A stretch of 64,000 bases of DNA from Sympetrum striolatum (GCA_947579665.1 OX388343.1:103173657-103237656); one strand, 5' to 3'; shown: positions 48,241 through 60,840, numbered from the stretch's first letter. The notes: generated by a model from the letters alone, not told the origin. Translations and numbers: made by a program.

Positions 48241-49479
48241 GCCCTTGCACTGATGAATCTTCCTTATATTACCAGGTAGCTAAGTCATAATTCTGCACTC
48301 CCGTTGAATCTTCCATCAATTAGGCGTTAGAAATGAACAGACGAATTCATAGGAGTTCAATGGGAGGGATTGATCCCCATTCCCCTTCGTGATTTTGCCA
48401 AATAAGTAACTTGCTTACGGTATGAAGGTGATCTGGAAATAAAATAACAACATATTTCTATGATAACTGTACATGTATAAGATACTTCACTACGAAATTA
48501 CATCTCATAAGTTATCGGAAAGATTCAGGTACTAACTTTGCTGTTATTATAGATTAATAAATAATATAACCGAATTGATAAGTTCTTCATTTACACCTGG
48601 ATTTGAAGGACTCTTTACCTTATCAATAATCCGATGGACGATTTTTTTTATTCCATGGTAATGAACGAGATGATGGAAAATATGCAAGAATCAAAATTTG
48701 CAAATACCGTAAGAATAGGTCACTCTTAGAAGGCCATACAATTCGCATGCTTCCAGCTCCCTGTCTTGATGAAAGAGTTCGTAAAATATATTATTTTAAA
48801 GTATTGTTTCTAAATATAAGAACTTGATCTTCATTATTGCATTAGTTGCGATGAAAAGATCTCCAAAATAATTACCTCTCTCCTTAATTCTGAAGACTGT
48901 ACGTTCCAATCGAGCCGACGTTCAAAGGCGTTTTCAGAATGAATTTTAATTTCAATGATCTATATCTTATAATTTAATTTCATCGCCATAAAGTGACAAA
49001 TGAAATCTAAATGTTCAGGCGTTACTTTGTGGAAAGCTTTTAAAGTAATTATTTACAAAGTATCATTTCTACATTACATAAAGTGACGAGTTGATCAACT
49101 GATGACGATAATTATCAATACTTCAAAGGAACCTGTATTTCACTGGAAATGCTGAAATTTCACTTCATTGAGTTATGTGGCGTGCATCTGAGATCCAGCC
49201 TTTAAAGTACTGCTTCATTAACTCGTATTTGGTCTCACTAATGTTATGTTAACTTCCGTTAAAAATTATTACGAATAATTTACGAGCGTCATTAGCAATG
49301 CCTCAGCATAACTAGTATGAACCATTAGTATAAGTTGTAGAGTTGATTGAAATTATCGAAAAAAATTAGGAAAAATACATTTTCGAATCACGGTTTCTTT
49401 AGGCTCCCCTCTCCTAACGTTTATCATCAATATTATTAAACTTTTCTTTGTCTCTGCATATAATTGCGTTCACCTCTTT
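48241..49479. other. AT-rich non-coding DNA
   Basis: Nothing recognised. Confidence 0.5.
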
Positions 49480-49830
49480 AGTTTTTCTTTTAGGCCCAAA
49501 TTAATTTTCTAATTCCCGAGCGCCTTATATTTTCCTCTCCTTTTTCATTCTCTTTAAAGATCCCATCTTCTTTTCATCCCCACTTCCTATTCATCCCGTA
49601 CACCTTAATCTCTCCGCCCCCGAGTGATTTAATGAATAGTAAGGCAACCTGAGAGCGGCCTATCGAATTAAGCGACTTAGGGGTTCAGTTAGTTCTCCTC
49701 CTATTGCCCTTCACATGTCGGAAACCCACATCAACCCCACACTTTTTCCTCTCACTATTTTCCCTCCTCTTCGCCTTCCATCTCTCTCACGTTTCGTCGG
49801 AGACCCTTTTCACACTTTGCGACGCCTATT
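49480..49830. other. Pyrimidine-rich, GC-elevated island
   Basis: Strong T/C bias on the plus strand at 49,500-49,620 and 49,690-49,810. No coding or RNA feature recognised. Confidence 0.4.
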
Positions 49831-50639
49831 CACAGCTACACGAATATCAGTGCAAATTACTTTTGAAGTAAAACCTTTATAATGTTTAGTATCCGACATT
49901 TATTTTTTTAAATTTTTGACTTGTTTAGAATGTAAATTATGGGCTTAGAATACAACCACTTAATATATTTATACTTCGAGATCCCGCATACGTAAGTGTA
50001 TTTCGAAATCCGACGTCTCGTATTTTATTGGTGGAATAGTTTATGTTATTTGGTAAATAAATTTATATCGAGATTCATTGTGTATATCAATAGAACATTA
50101 TGCCTCTTGTTGCGAATAGTGTTTACCAAATTTTATCCTTTGTTATCCTCACCTATGCACTTAAATGTTACTACTAGATAAATCAATTATCGGAAATGTT
50201 GCTTAAAATATAAAATAAGAACCTATCTACTTTATAAGTATTTGCAAGTAGCTAACTATTCAAAATTCGGCGTTTTTTCCTCGCTTACTTCTACATAAAT
50301 ATTACCTAAACATTAAAAATAAATATTGACAAGTTCCAAATGTTCTTGCACCAATTAGAATTATCCAATTAGCTTTAAAATACTTGGATTTTACTCTCCT
50401 AATATAATTCTCGAACTTCCTATTCATCTGGGCATATTCTCTCGAAAAAATCTCGACATTGATTTGAATAACTAAAATGGTAGCATGCCAGTGCCGAGAA
50501 AATTAATGAAGATTTCCGTGGTGAAATCAATAACAAGTCTTGAAATAAATATTAAGAGTAAGCCAAGTTTTAATGAATTGATTAATCAAAAAGATATTTT
50601 TGTTATCAACGTAACACATCCTTTTCTAAGCGTAAAGGA
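49831..50639. other. AT-rich non-coding DNA
   Basis: Nothing recognised. Confidence 0.5.
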
Positions 50640-51660
50640 ATTGGTGATTCATTTTTAAAACTCGCTCTTTTTCTGCCTCCCGTTTATTTCTTTTCTCATC
50701 TTTTTGTATAATCCAACATCTCGGTCCTTGGCTTCTACTTCTTAGCATTCTACTTTCAATTGCTTTCTCTAACACTATCCAGCCTCTCCCTCCGACTTAT
50801 TTCCTCTATTAAAACTTTTTCTTCTTCAACAAATTCCGACTTGTCGTTTGTTTTGCTATCAACGAAGCAACTTCTCAAGCAACCTAAAGCATATTATTTC
50901 ATATTTTGACATTCGTCGTCCCCAGTGCCCACAATAGAGCAAAAAATAAGGACTTAACCTCGATTGCCAATTTCCTCCAGATTCAACTGCTCTATAAATT
51001 CTCCTTCCTCTGAATGCGCCGAGTATGAATGCATTAAAGTGCGGATTTGGCATTTATAGCACTCAAGGAGATCGGCAAGAAAAATTCACTCTTTCAATCC
51101 TCCCCCTGCATCACTTTCTCTTTTTCCGCTAGAAAATTCCTCTCCATCCATGAGGGAATCCCTCCGAATCGTCGATATTTCATCCAGCGACTGATTCCCC
51201 CGCACAAATGGAAATCCAGCGAAGCGTGGAGATTATTCGTAGGCACGCGCAGTGTCGCCTCTTCGGTTAGCGATCGCGTGAGTCAGCGGTGATTCCGATG
51301 CCGCCAACGGGCAGACGAGGAAAGGGGTAGAAAACAAGAGGGTCGCGATAAAAAGGGAGAACGGTCTTCTTTATCATTTTTTTCGCTTTAAATTGTTGCT
51401 GCGGATCCTCATTGGTGGACGCCCGGAGCGCCAATCGCGGGGTGTAACAATCGGAGCAGTCAAAGGAGAAATAAATGAGGAACGGTTCGCGAGAGAAGAG
51501 AATGGATGTTTTCTTTTTCGCGTGGTTTCAAAGGAAGGGGAATGAGTGACTTTGGAGGGAGGAAAAGATGAAGAGACTCTCTGCGGGGCATTGTTTGCGG
51601 CGTTCTCTATTATAAAGTTGGATTCGGGGATTGGGAATGTTCCGAACGGGTTGAGTGTTA
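50640..51660. promoter_or_regulatory. CpG-rich island with facing CCAAT boxes
   Basis: Pyrimidine-rich at 50,660-50,830 and 51,090-51,160, then CpG-rich (51,190-51,440) and purine-rich (51,300-51,600). At 51,410-51,437, ATTGG and CCAAT flank a GC-rich centre (ACGCCCGGAGCG). GCGATAAAAAGGG at 51,345 is shared exactly with 36,995. The combination suggests a regulatory element, but no transcript start or exon can be assigned. Confidence 0.35.
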
Positions 51661-52322
51661 TTGGGGAAGTAGTTTGTGATAGGTGTTTGAACTATGAAGG
51701 TAATTAATGAAACAGAATGCTTCGTGAAAAATTATCACAGTCTATACTTATTCTCATTAATAAATCTGTTACTCACTCGCGGTTTTAACTTGATGTGTTT
51801 AACATGCGTGGTGCATTATATTATCATCTATCTGGACGCTTTAATTGGGATATGCATACTATAGTTGAATTTCAGACGATCTTCTAAAAATTTTTTGTCG
51901 GTTATTCATTTAGTTAAAAATTTTCCTCGGCAAATCCTAACCGTTGAAAATTGTTTCACTGGCTCATCGATTTTAAGAAATCAAAACAATTCTGTTTGAT
52001 CGTAGGCTCTTTAATCTCCTTCATTTGAAGCCGGCCAGGCGCAAAACCAGTACTCATAGAGAAGATAAAAATCTTCAATGGCATGCCACGACAAAACATT
52101 ATCTTAATTACATATGAGCACTCCCTACTTTTTATTAATATTCTAGACACCCTCGCGGGGTTTCAGTTCTGTTACTTCATTACCTCGCTTTGAGGAAGTG
52201 ACCGTAGATGTTACGCAGTTGAGATGAATTGCACCCGAATTTCAAAATTCTAGTACGGTGTCTCTGATTCAACCCTCAAGTGGTCTCGCGGAATACACAA
52301 ATCAGGTTAAGGTTCGCGCTTG
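51661..52322. other. AT-rich non-coding DNA
   Basis: Nothing recognised. Confidence 0.5.
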
Positions 52323-52659
52323 GTCTAAATCAGGGTTTGCCAAACTTTTTCTGCAATGGAACACTTCGCAAACCTGGGAAGTTTAACGGAACACTAAGCT
52401 TATATTTAGGTTAGGTAATTCTACTTGTAAAATTAAAAAAAAAATCATTTAATTACAACAAATTATTTATTTGGTAATTAATTTTAAATATAAAACTATA
52501 ATATTGTAATAAAATCTTAAAGTATGAATCAATAAAGCATTTAATGTCTTTTATTCTCCAATTCTCCATTGACACTCCAAATTGTCGCGGAACACCTATT
52601 CAGGTTCAGCGGAACACCGGTCTTCCGCGGAACATAGTTTGGGAAACTCTGGTCTAAAA
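52323..52659. repeat. 8-bp target-site duplication of the hAT MITE
   Basis: GTCTAAAT (52,323-52,330) and GTCTAAAA (52,652-52,659) flank the element and agree at seven of eight positions, the length expected for hAT insertion. Confidence 0.85.
52331..52651. mobile_element. hAT-type MITE, 321 bp
   Basis: Terminal inverted repeats are CAGGGTTTGCCAAACT on the left and, read inward from the right, CAGAGTTTCCCAAACT (14 of 16). CA(G)GG...CCAAACT is a familiar hAT terminus, and the flanking 8-bp duplication confirms it. Five GGAACA copies (starting at 52,358, 52,388, 52,589, 52,611 and 52,629), all on the plus strand, lie near the two ends and resemble subterminal transposase-binding repeats. The interior is AT-rich with an A run and no transposase frame, so mobilisation would need an autonomous partner. 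Confidence 0.9.
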
Positions 52660-53209
52660 GATCATATTTAGAAGATGATCGTATGCCTTTCGAAATTTTT
52701 AATTTTTCATTTATTATACTTGGTAAACATTTATATTGTTTATTAAAGCATAATTTATTCATTTTTAGCATCCTTTCTATCTTTTTGTTTCCATTGCTCG
52801 ACTAGATGTCAGCGTAATTTACTCTTGTTGTGACTATGAGCTCAAAATATATTGTGAGCCAAGACCTGCTTTCACATGGAAATGTAATCACAAGTAGGTA
52901 AAGTAAATGTTTGTATTCATAAATAGAGATTTACGAGAACATTATGCGATGGTGTCTCCTAGACAGTGAGAAATTACTTACAAAAATTTGCGATGATGGA
53001 AAAAAAGGCATAATTAAAGATTTTTAACAGAGTCCTTGTACTTGATCTTGTGACACAAAATCCTCAAGTTACTAAATGGGCCGGAAAAGGCTTTGAGATA
53101 CAAATAATTTGAATCGTAAATGTAGGAGGTCTTTTGGATAGTGTGCGACCCTTTAAACCTTATGATTACGGAAGGCATAGGTGAGGCGAAAAGAGAAAAA
53201 AAGAACACA
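52660..53209. other. AT-rich non-coding DNA
   Basis: Nothing recognised. Confidence 0.5.
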
Positions 53210-53480
53210 TCGCTGAAGGATTAGGGTGGGGTAAAAAAAACTCGTGTTTGGTCGTACAATGGAGTGGGAGGTCCCTAAGTGCAAAGAGTCACAATAAAAG
53301 GAATGAATCGAGTTCGTAAGAGTAGAGTAGAAGTGGAGGAGTGGAAATAAGACCTAAGGAGCAATCGTTCCCTTAGAAAGTTCTACCGTCGTGCACGCCG
53401 ATATTACGGTGAAGACGGCAGATAAAAGAAGAAGTTACGTGGGTACTTGAATGAGAAAAACTTGCCTTTTCTAACGGATC
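53210..53480. other. Small purine-rich island
   Basis: Purine-rich plus strand over about 270 bp. No open frame or RNA recognised. Confidence 0.35.
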
Positions 53481-54689
53481 CTCAGCTGTGTGTGAAAAGA
53501 GAGACGAATTTCTTTCTTTATTATTGAAAACAGAAATTTAGTTCCCAAATGAACTTCATTGGCGGCCTATCGAATCTTGTCCAAAGACTCGAAAACCTAT
53601 TGCCACAAAAATTCCAAATATATAAATACTTCGGCATGTTTGAATACTAAAAATGCCATCCCGGCATTTGATGTCTTTTAATTAGGTTCTACAACAATTT
53701 AACTTAATATAAGTAAGGTAAGTGGATGGAACACTCATTTTTGGAATAGTAAGATATAACTTCATATTCTTAAAATATCATAATCAAATTACATTTTTAT
53801 TTTATGTTAACCTAAGAGATGGATTTATCCGCAAATTTTAGATTAGTACCCGTTCCAGCAATTAAGCATATTTGAAGGAAATAAATTGTACATAAGGATA
53901 AATATATACATTTAAAACAAAGTTCCTCGAATATGTAATATTTACTATCGTGTAATAATTCGAAAAATGTAATTACTCAGTCGTTCTTCATTTCATTCTA
54001 CAATCATTCTTCATTTAATCATTCATAATTCTTCATATTGAATGGTTTTCGAATATAATTTTCTTTGTGTATGCATATCGCAACAGAAGATAGATAACCT
54101 TTAATATTACTCGTATAATTATGACCAAAATAAAATATATTTCCTAATTTATTTCTACTCCGATTCACTGTTTAAATATGGATAATCTTCAGACTTCGAT
54201 TTGCCGGTATATAATAATTATTTACTACAAAAATCAAATATCAATAAATTGCAATTTGGCCATTTATTACGTATAATGACTTAGGGAATAATAATTTTCG
54301 ATTTATTTTTATGACCGGTAGATATCCCTAAAATAAGGGAACTTGAATAGTAAAACTATTCCACGCGTGATCTTAAGACAAGATAATCGTTCTCATATGA
54401 TTGTAGTAGAACAGCCATTAAATTGTAGGAAAAAGAGTTTCCAAAACTTTGAAAACAAATGTCCTTCACAATCTCTCAATAAATGCCTTTTTCTACAAAT
54501 TTCACAGCCAGAATTTTATTAGAAAATTGTATACGTATATGTGCAAACATTCGGGAAAAAAAAGCATTCAAGTTGCATCTAGTGTCATGCCGTCTCAAAC
54601 AGTGCATGAGTCCGGAGAAGGAACAGATGTGCCAAACTGCTGAAAAGCAACTCTCGATGGAGGAGAGCCTTGACGAGTAACAATCACCT
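53481..54689. other. AT-rich non-coding DNA
   Basis: Very AT-rich from 53,620 to 54,540. Two overlapping 64-codon frames at 54,449-54,680 are not recognisable. Confidence 0.5.
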
Positions 54690-55260
54690 TTAACCGCACG
54701 GTATCTTATCCGTGGCGAGAAGCATCACTTCCCCCGCCTTTCGGCGACTTCCGTAATCGCGCACAACTGGAAGAGAATGCAACAGGAGAGATGATTTTCC
54801 TCTCTCCCCTTTTCACCTCTTCCATGTGTCGACGCAACACGCATATAGAGAGCTGTCATCGTTTTTTTGCCGGAAAGGCTGCTCTTTTTTTTTTAGAGAA
54901 CCTCAAGGCACTATCGGAGGACCACCTCTCTTTCGAATCTCCACTTTACGCTATTTCCCCCATTTTTTGGGCCACGCTTCTTGAAAGTCACTCACTCCAT
55001 GTGCTCGAAAACCCTTCTTCCTCCAAGAGAAACCCTCTTTCCGCTCTTTCGCCATTGCTGTCCCGAAACACTTGGTTACGCCCCCGTACTCCCATTCCAA
55101 GTCTCACTTCCTCCACATACCCGAATCCACGCTCTATCAATTATTTTATCGCTCTCCCTCCATTTTCTCCCCCCTTCGTCCAGCTCATAACCCCTCCATT
55201 ACCGAATGTTCTCCTTCCATTCGCTGTTTGAACCATTCACAATCGAAGCTCTAATTGCAC
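54690..55260. other. Pyrimidine-rich, GC-elevated island
   Basis: A long T/C-biased plus strand keeps a 146-codon frame (54,791-55,231) and two others open. The predicted products are Ser/Pro/Leu-rich without domains. I interpret this as composition, not as a gene. Confidence 0.4.
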
Positions 55261-56569
55261 TTCACTAACACGTTTGTGTAATTCTGGTCTGCTGAGAGCC
55301 CTCAGTCGTGAGGAGGAACAAGATAGGTTTGGAAGAACTTCTTAAAAGGGGTATCCACGGCTCTCCCTGCGAAACATCTCAGTTTTCAAGCATTTTAATG
55401 CATGTATGTGAGTTCCTTTCCAGAAAAACATCCATTGTTATGCTGGAATAATGCTCCTTTGCTATCTCTCTCATCCCTTTTAACCGATTTTTATATCGTA
55501 TAACTTGACTTGATATAATGAAGAGAACCAGGGATACAAGATGTATTGATCTGTCTTTCAGATAATAAATGATGTTTTGCGTAACTGCGAACAAACAAAA
55601 TTTTTTATCATATAATGGAGTTGAAAGTATCGATTTATATTCCAGTCATAATTGGAATTGAATAAACGGAAGTTTTTTGGCTCTATTTGTTATTTAATAC
55701 ATCTTCTAAAGTTATATAAATGAGTATTAAGTATTATATTTAAGGTTATTTACTGATTTGTGTCATGGATGATTGTTTTATGGAAGTAAAGGACGACTCA
55801 TATTTGTATTCAGTCAGAATAGAAAACTTTGATTTCATTTCGTAAAGTAGCTTTCCTAGCTGTACATGTTAACTCGTAATTGGGGCCAAAAATTACATCA
55901 TTCATCACTACTCATATGAAAACAATAATAAAAATTCTAACTTGATTTACTCTGCATCCTTGATGTAATAAAATATCCATGAGAAAATTTTTATCCAATG
56001 GGAGATCTTGTCATCTGATTTTAAAATATGTAGTACGTCAATTTAAAGTGAAGCCGTTTGTTTACTTGTGATACGACACATGCAACGTTTAATAAGTCTC
56101 GTCTCGATATCGTATGGCTTCAAATGCAATTGACACTGAAAGTTTTATTTCTTAGTCAATTATTTGTTCTCAAGAAGGTACTCATAATTAGGCAGTTTTG
56201 GTGAAGAATTATGCACACACTGAGTTGATGAATTACCTCGCCCAAATATTATTTTCTGACTTCACTAATTGTAGTGTTATCCCAAAAAATAGAGCTAATT
56301 ATGAACATTAGTTTCTAAGCAAAAATATCCTGAATATATAAACGAAGAAGTTTTCTTGTTAGAAATCACGACATGAGAATAAGCGACGAACGGAATTTTC
56401 CTCAATGAATTGAGTGATGATATTTCAGCCACGCTTATATCGTTGGAATGCGAATACTCGAGAAAAGAACGTGGGATCTGTGTGAGCAAATTACGGCTTT
56501 ATAAGTACATTTGAGTTGTATGAAAAATTTACGGATTATTAATGGCATTATTGATTTCAATGGTACTAT
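55261..56569. other. AT-rich non-coding DNA
   Basis: Nothing recognised. Confidence 0.5.
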
Positions 56570-56957
56570 ATTATACTTTAAATTGAAGCATAAATAGCAA
56601 CCCCGAAGATATCAATGAAACTTCTTGTTGATGATGGTTGCGATACACGCTGATATTTGGTCATCTGGGTGGCTATCGCTTTAGCTAGTGGTCTTTTCCG
56701 ACTCTCGGTGGGAGCCTCAAAGTTAGGGAATTTAAACGAATGTGTGTTCAGTCCACGCAGCGGATGTTTGGAATGACCGCCTATTTCCAAGTATCGGAAG
56801 ATGATCTGTGGGGTAAAAGTGTTTAACGGCGGTAGTACGTAATATTGTCAAAGTCCATCGACGGATGAGGTAATTTCGCACTTGTGGGTCCCGCCGGGGA
56901 TCGAACTCCGGGCAGCTTTCACCGAAGGCAAACCCAATACACGCTTGGCTATCTGGG
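56570..56957 (-). mobile_element. tRNA-derived SINE-like element
   Basis: On the minus strand the head carries an A-box-like TAGCCAAGCGTG (56,951-56,940) and a B-box GAGTTCGATCC (56,908-56,898) about 31 bp apart, the spacing found in tRNA. CCGG...CCGG flank the B box as a T-arm would, and GCCTTCGGTGAAAGC resembles an anticodon arm. The acceptor arm and T-stem are imperfect, so this is a tRNA-derived sequence rather than a tRNA gene. A moderately GC-rich body of about 300 bp follows, and the element fades into AT-rich DNA near 56,570. The 3' boundary is uncertain and no target duplication was identified. Confidence 0.55.
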
Positions 56958-57179
56958 AATCTAAAGGAACGCGCGCATATAAATATTGAGGAATACAATA
57001 TATATTATTTTTATTCATAAGAATGTATAACGGTATTATTCTTCGATTCGTGACAGATGAGGTCGATGGAATTTAATACTCGACGAAAAGAATATTAGCG
57101 ATTCGAAGTAGTTATTTTAAAGTATGCTGTTAGAAAGTCTATCAACGCCCATCATCGACCACTGTCAAGTATCGTGGAT
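56958..57179. other. AT-rich non-coding DNA
   Basis: Nothing recognised. Confidence 0.5.
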
Positions 57180-57560
57180 GATTCACATGGGAACCTCCGC
57201 TATTTCCTCTATTTTAAAAACCCCTTCCCCTCTGCGTTACTCATCTACAAATCCCCCATCAGAACGCTCTGCTGCCTATGAGACACTTCCATAACCAATC
57301 GGGTCCTCTCTTTTCATCTCTCATTATCTAGCCTTTGACCAATCTGAGTTACCGATCCCTTTCATTCATTCCGACCCCTTCATCGCCACTTCCATACGTA
57401 AAAAGACGATTGCGCTCGGATCACTACCAAGGAGGAAAGGTAGCGCGTGGCCAAAATAAATGTTCGAAAGCGATGACGCATGGCCGGTTTTGAAGGAGCG
57501 TGACAAACGTTTTCTGTGAAGAGGATTTTCTTACGACTGAATGGCTGCTGGTGCTTATGA
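57180..57560. other. GC-elevated island, pyrimidine-rich, with CCAAT boxes
   Basis: T/C-rich plus strand at 57,190-57,390 with CCAAT at 57,296 and 57,340, then a CpG-bearing part to 57,560. A 63-codon minus frame is unrecognised. Confidence 0.35.
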
Positions 57561-58689
57561 GGAAATCTCACAAGAAGAAAGAATCTCTTAAGTTAGACCT
57601 GACAGATGTTATTTAATTACGATGATTAATCAGGAATGAATTCTCTATTGCATAATGTTAGGATGACGTCACGTTTTATTAACATTGCTGCACCACTAGG
57701 ATACACTTGACTTGTAATATGTGTCAAGGCGCATTTTGCTAAAAAGTGAACGACTGTATGAAAGAATCTAAAGTATAGCGTCCTTATTTGCAACGAGGGT
57801 ATTTCCCGATAAATTACTGTTTAGCTGATGCTGCATGTTTTGAGATATTCATTACGCATTTTGACGTAACTCGAAAGTATGGGAATTGTTGTTCGTGAAG
57901 AACGCAACTGAAACACAGTTCCAAAGTAATGATTATCATATTATCCTCCAATAGAAAACATATTACTACAACGATGCAATTTTGTTCTCATACAGAAAAT
58001 TATGCATGGTATTCTAACACGATACCTGGTGAACCATGAATCACATTGAATTTATATAAGTGGCTGTTGAACATTTTGCTGAGTGACAAAGTTCTTTGTT
58101 AACAAATATCTCTTAATGAACTCTAGAGCCGAAATAAGTTACTTTGGTATTCGTTAACATAAAGTTCATGGAAAGAAATTGAAAAATTTTCCATTGACAA
58201 ATTTTATACGAATCGCTTGTTGTTTTACCATTCATAAAATTGACTTCTATTTATATATTACTATACACACTCCGTTGGCTTATAGCAGGCAACTAGTCGT
58301 AATTTAAACCCAATTTTCGTTAGTTAAGTAATTAATACCATTGTCGCAACAACCATAGTAAACGTATGGGAGGAGAATTAATATGAACTGCATTTTTACA
58401 GTATTTTTTCTAATTCTTTATATAAAAGGCCACTTGAAAGGTTTCAACGTTTAACATGAAATTGGAATTTTGGTAATTATATTTAATGAAAATTCCGAAA
58501 ATTGGTTAGAAAATGTTAAATATGCGGTTTATGCGATTCAAATAGTAGGTAGTCGAGATCCAGAATTTCCACAAATTGAGTAGTCGAGGAGAAAGGCAGT
58601 CTGCCGTGAAAAAAGTCTAGCGTAGCGCATGATCCAGGCCGACGAGCTCCTCGGAGCAAATTATATTTGGTATCGACATTAACCTTCAC
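57561..58689. other. AT-rich non-coding DNA
   Basis: A consensus CRE palindrome TGACGTCA lies at 57,664-57,671. Nothing else was recognised. Confidence 0.5.
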
Positions 58690-59060
58690 AGTTTCCAGCA
58701 TCGTCTTCCACCCCTCCGATAACACCTCATTCCTTCCGTTCTATTCTTTCACCCCCGTCAATGGAAAATAAACCTCTCTGTTAACCCCTCGAAAATCCTA
58801 CCTTCTCCACCTTAGCTCCCCCCAGCGAAAATGAAAAAAATGTGATTCGGCGTCCATTTTCTCCCTCCTCTCTCTCCTCATTGGCCGATGCCATTCCGCC
58901 GTTTTATTCCAACGCGTAATTCGTTTTTCGCTCCTCATTCGCGTGACTAATTGCTCCGGGCGGATGACTCCACGAGGGGAACGCGTGTAGGGGCGGAGGA
59001 TCCTTGAGAAAGGAGAGCTCGCTGGGAATTCCCATTTTTTCCGGTGATTAAGGGTTAACT
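58690..59060. promoter_or_regulatory. CpG-rich island with CCAAT and GC box
   Basis: Pyrimidine-rich at 58,700-58,880, then CpG-rich to 59,030. It carries ATTGG (inverted CCAAT) at 58,880 and a GGGGCGG GC-box at 58,990. These fit a compact regulatory element, but no transcript start or adjacent exon is visible. Confidence 0.35.
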
Positions 59061-59929
59061 CGGTTTGCTCAGGCGTTTTCGGTTCCTCATAGGTAGGAGT
59101 AGAGGTTGAAGAATCCTTAATAAATAATTCCCTCTGCCATCAACATTTTCCATGGATCCCTTAAATATAGATGCCTTAGAATATAAGAAGTATATGAAGT
59201 ATTTTCTGTCTTTAGAAATGCAGTGCATCGGATGTAATGTAACACTCATAGCACACGGCAAGTTTAGAGTAATTCTTGCGTGAAAAAACTGTTTCTAATA
59301 CATGATTTCAATTTCTCAAATAAGAACGAAATAATATGCATCCTTAGATATGGTATTGGATATAATGACTATTACTTTTCCATTTCGTGAATGTACCACC
59401 ATAGAAGAATAAATTTGTATTGTTGTTTTTCTGTGCATGTTGTAGAAGGCCCAAAGCTTAGGCCCCGCACTTTAGTCTTTCTGCATCATCGGGAAGGAAT
59501 CATCATTCTTAAAAAAATGTTGAAAACGAATTTTTCTATTAAAGTAATACTGTGTGAATTTGGGAAAAATCAAACTTTGGAATAATTGTCGATCTCCTTT
59601 CATACACCCAAATTGGTTGAAAATCCGAGATATTTCTTAATAGAAATTTCATCTTCTGCCGTCGGTTATTTCACTCTTAACTTGTACCCTATTATTAATT
59701 GCGGAATTTTTCTACTCCATGTTCGGGATTGCTCAAACTTTATAGTATATATATCATCAAAATCGGTTTTTGGCGCACAATGCTAGAGAGATACCGCGAA
59801 TTTCATGTACTTCAATGTAAGGTTCGGACATTGGAAATATTTTTATATTAGTCGCCTAGTTTTTGTTCACTAATCGTTAAGTTTGAATTCGATGAAGAAT
59901 GTTCAGTTTTCTCGTAGCGGTCACAATGC
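59061..59929. other. AT-rich non-coding DNA
   Basis: Nothing recognised. Confidence 0.5.
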
Positions 59930-60310
59930 GACGCAATTTAATCGATTTCCTCTCAAGGGGTAATTCAATTATCTGCCGAAGGGAGGCGTGGAAAAGCAAC
60001 GAAAGAAAAAGAAAGAAATAACCACGAGAGGAAAAAATACGAAATGGGCTGCGTAAGAATTTAACTGTTTGGGGAATTCGCAAACAAGTTCGGTAGCGGA
60101 TTTTCAATGGATTCGACAAGGGAATTAGGGTTTGAACGGTCGGGTCTGTAAAAGATGGAGGAGGAGATTTCTTGGAAAGTGGTGAGGGAAGGAAAAAAAC
60201 GACTCGACGGTGTAGGAAAAGAGTAGGAAATAGCTTTAGATGTCGAACTTTGAGGTAGGAAATTGGGCTTGGAGGGGAGAGTTCTCCTAAAAGGTTGCCA
60301 ACCATAAGTT
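59930..60310. other. Purine-rich island
   Basis: A strongly purine-rich plus strand leaves a 142-codon minus frame (59,877-60,305) rich in Leu, Arg, Ser and Pro. No domain was recognised. Composition explains the frame. Confidence 0.4.
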
Positions 60311-60812
60311 TTTCATCGTATGACTATTTTATATGATACGCCCTCGAAAATTTTATTTAAATGACGTATAGATTTATTACATATACGTATAAATCGATCA
60401 TTTAAAATGTTACTAAACTCTAAAAGTTTTTCAGGAAAGTAGTATCCAGCGAGGCGAACCGAGGCATTGTTAATTTCATTTCATGAATTGAAACCGTTTC
60501 TAGATTTAAATCAGTTTGAATAATTTGAGAAATAAAGGCAATACCACTAATTTTAATTTATACTAACATGAATTATAAAATAAAATACATTATGAAATTA
60601 AGTTAATGGAAGCGGTAGTAACTTTGCGGTAACAATGGCATGATCGTAATTTAGCAAATACATTAAATTATAACTTTGTTTCTCCTTTCTAAAATATTTT
60701 TGTTTTAATATATATACGTATATAATTGAAAGAAACGGAAGAGTTTTGGAATTTAATTTCGATGGCATTATAGAGTTTATTCGATGGAATTGTTTATTTT
60801 GACTATCTGTGT
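60311..60812. other. AT-rich non-coding DNA
   Basis: Nothing recognised. Confidence 0.5.
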
Positions 60813-60840
60813 TAATAATAATAATAATAATAATAATATT
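60813..60840. repeat. (TAA)9 microsatellite
   Basis: Nine perfect TAA units on the plus strand, at the tail position of the minus-strand LINE-like end. Confidence 0.95.

Noticed and set aside
52410..52425. TTAGG telomere-like repeats
   Set aside because: Only two imperfect units, inside the hAT MITE.
54791..55231. 146-codon plus-strand open frame
   Set aside because: Its strand is pyrimidine-rich, so stop codons are rare. The product is Ser/Pro/Leu-rich without domains and two other plus frames are open over the same bases.
56880..56957. Functional tRNA gene
   Set aside because: A and B boxes are well placed, but the acceptor arm and T stem do not pair properly and a SINE-like body follows.
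59877..60305. 142-codon minus-strand open frame
   Set aside because: It lies opposite a purine-rich stretch; composition explains its length and no domain is visible.
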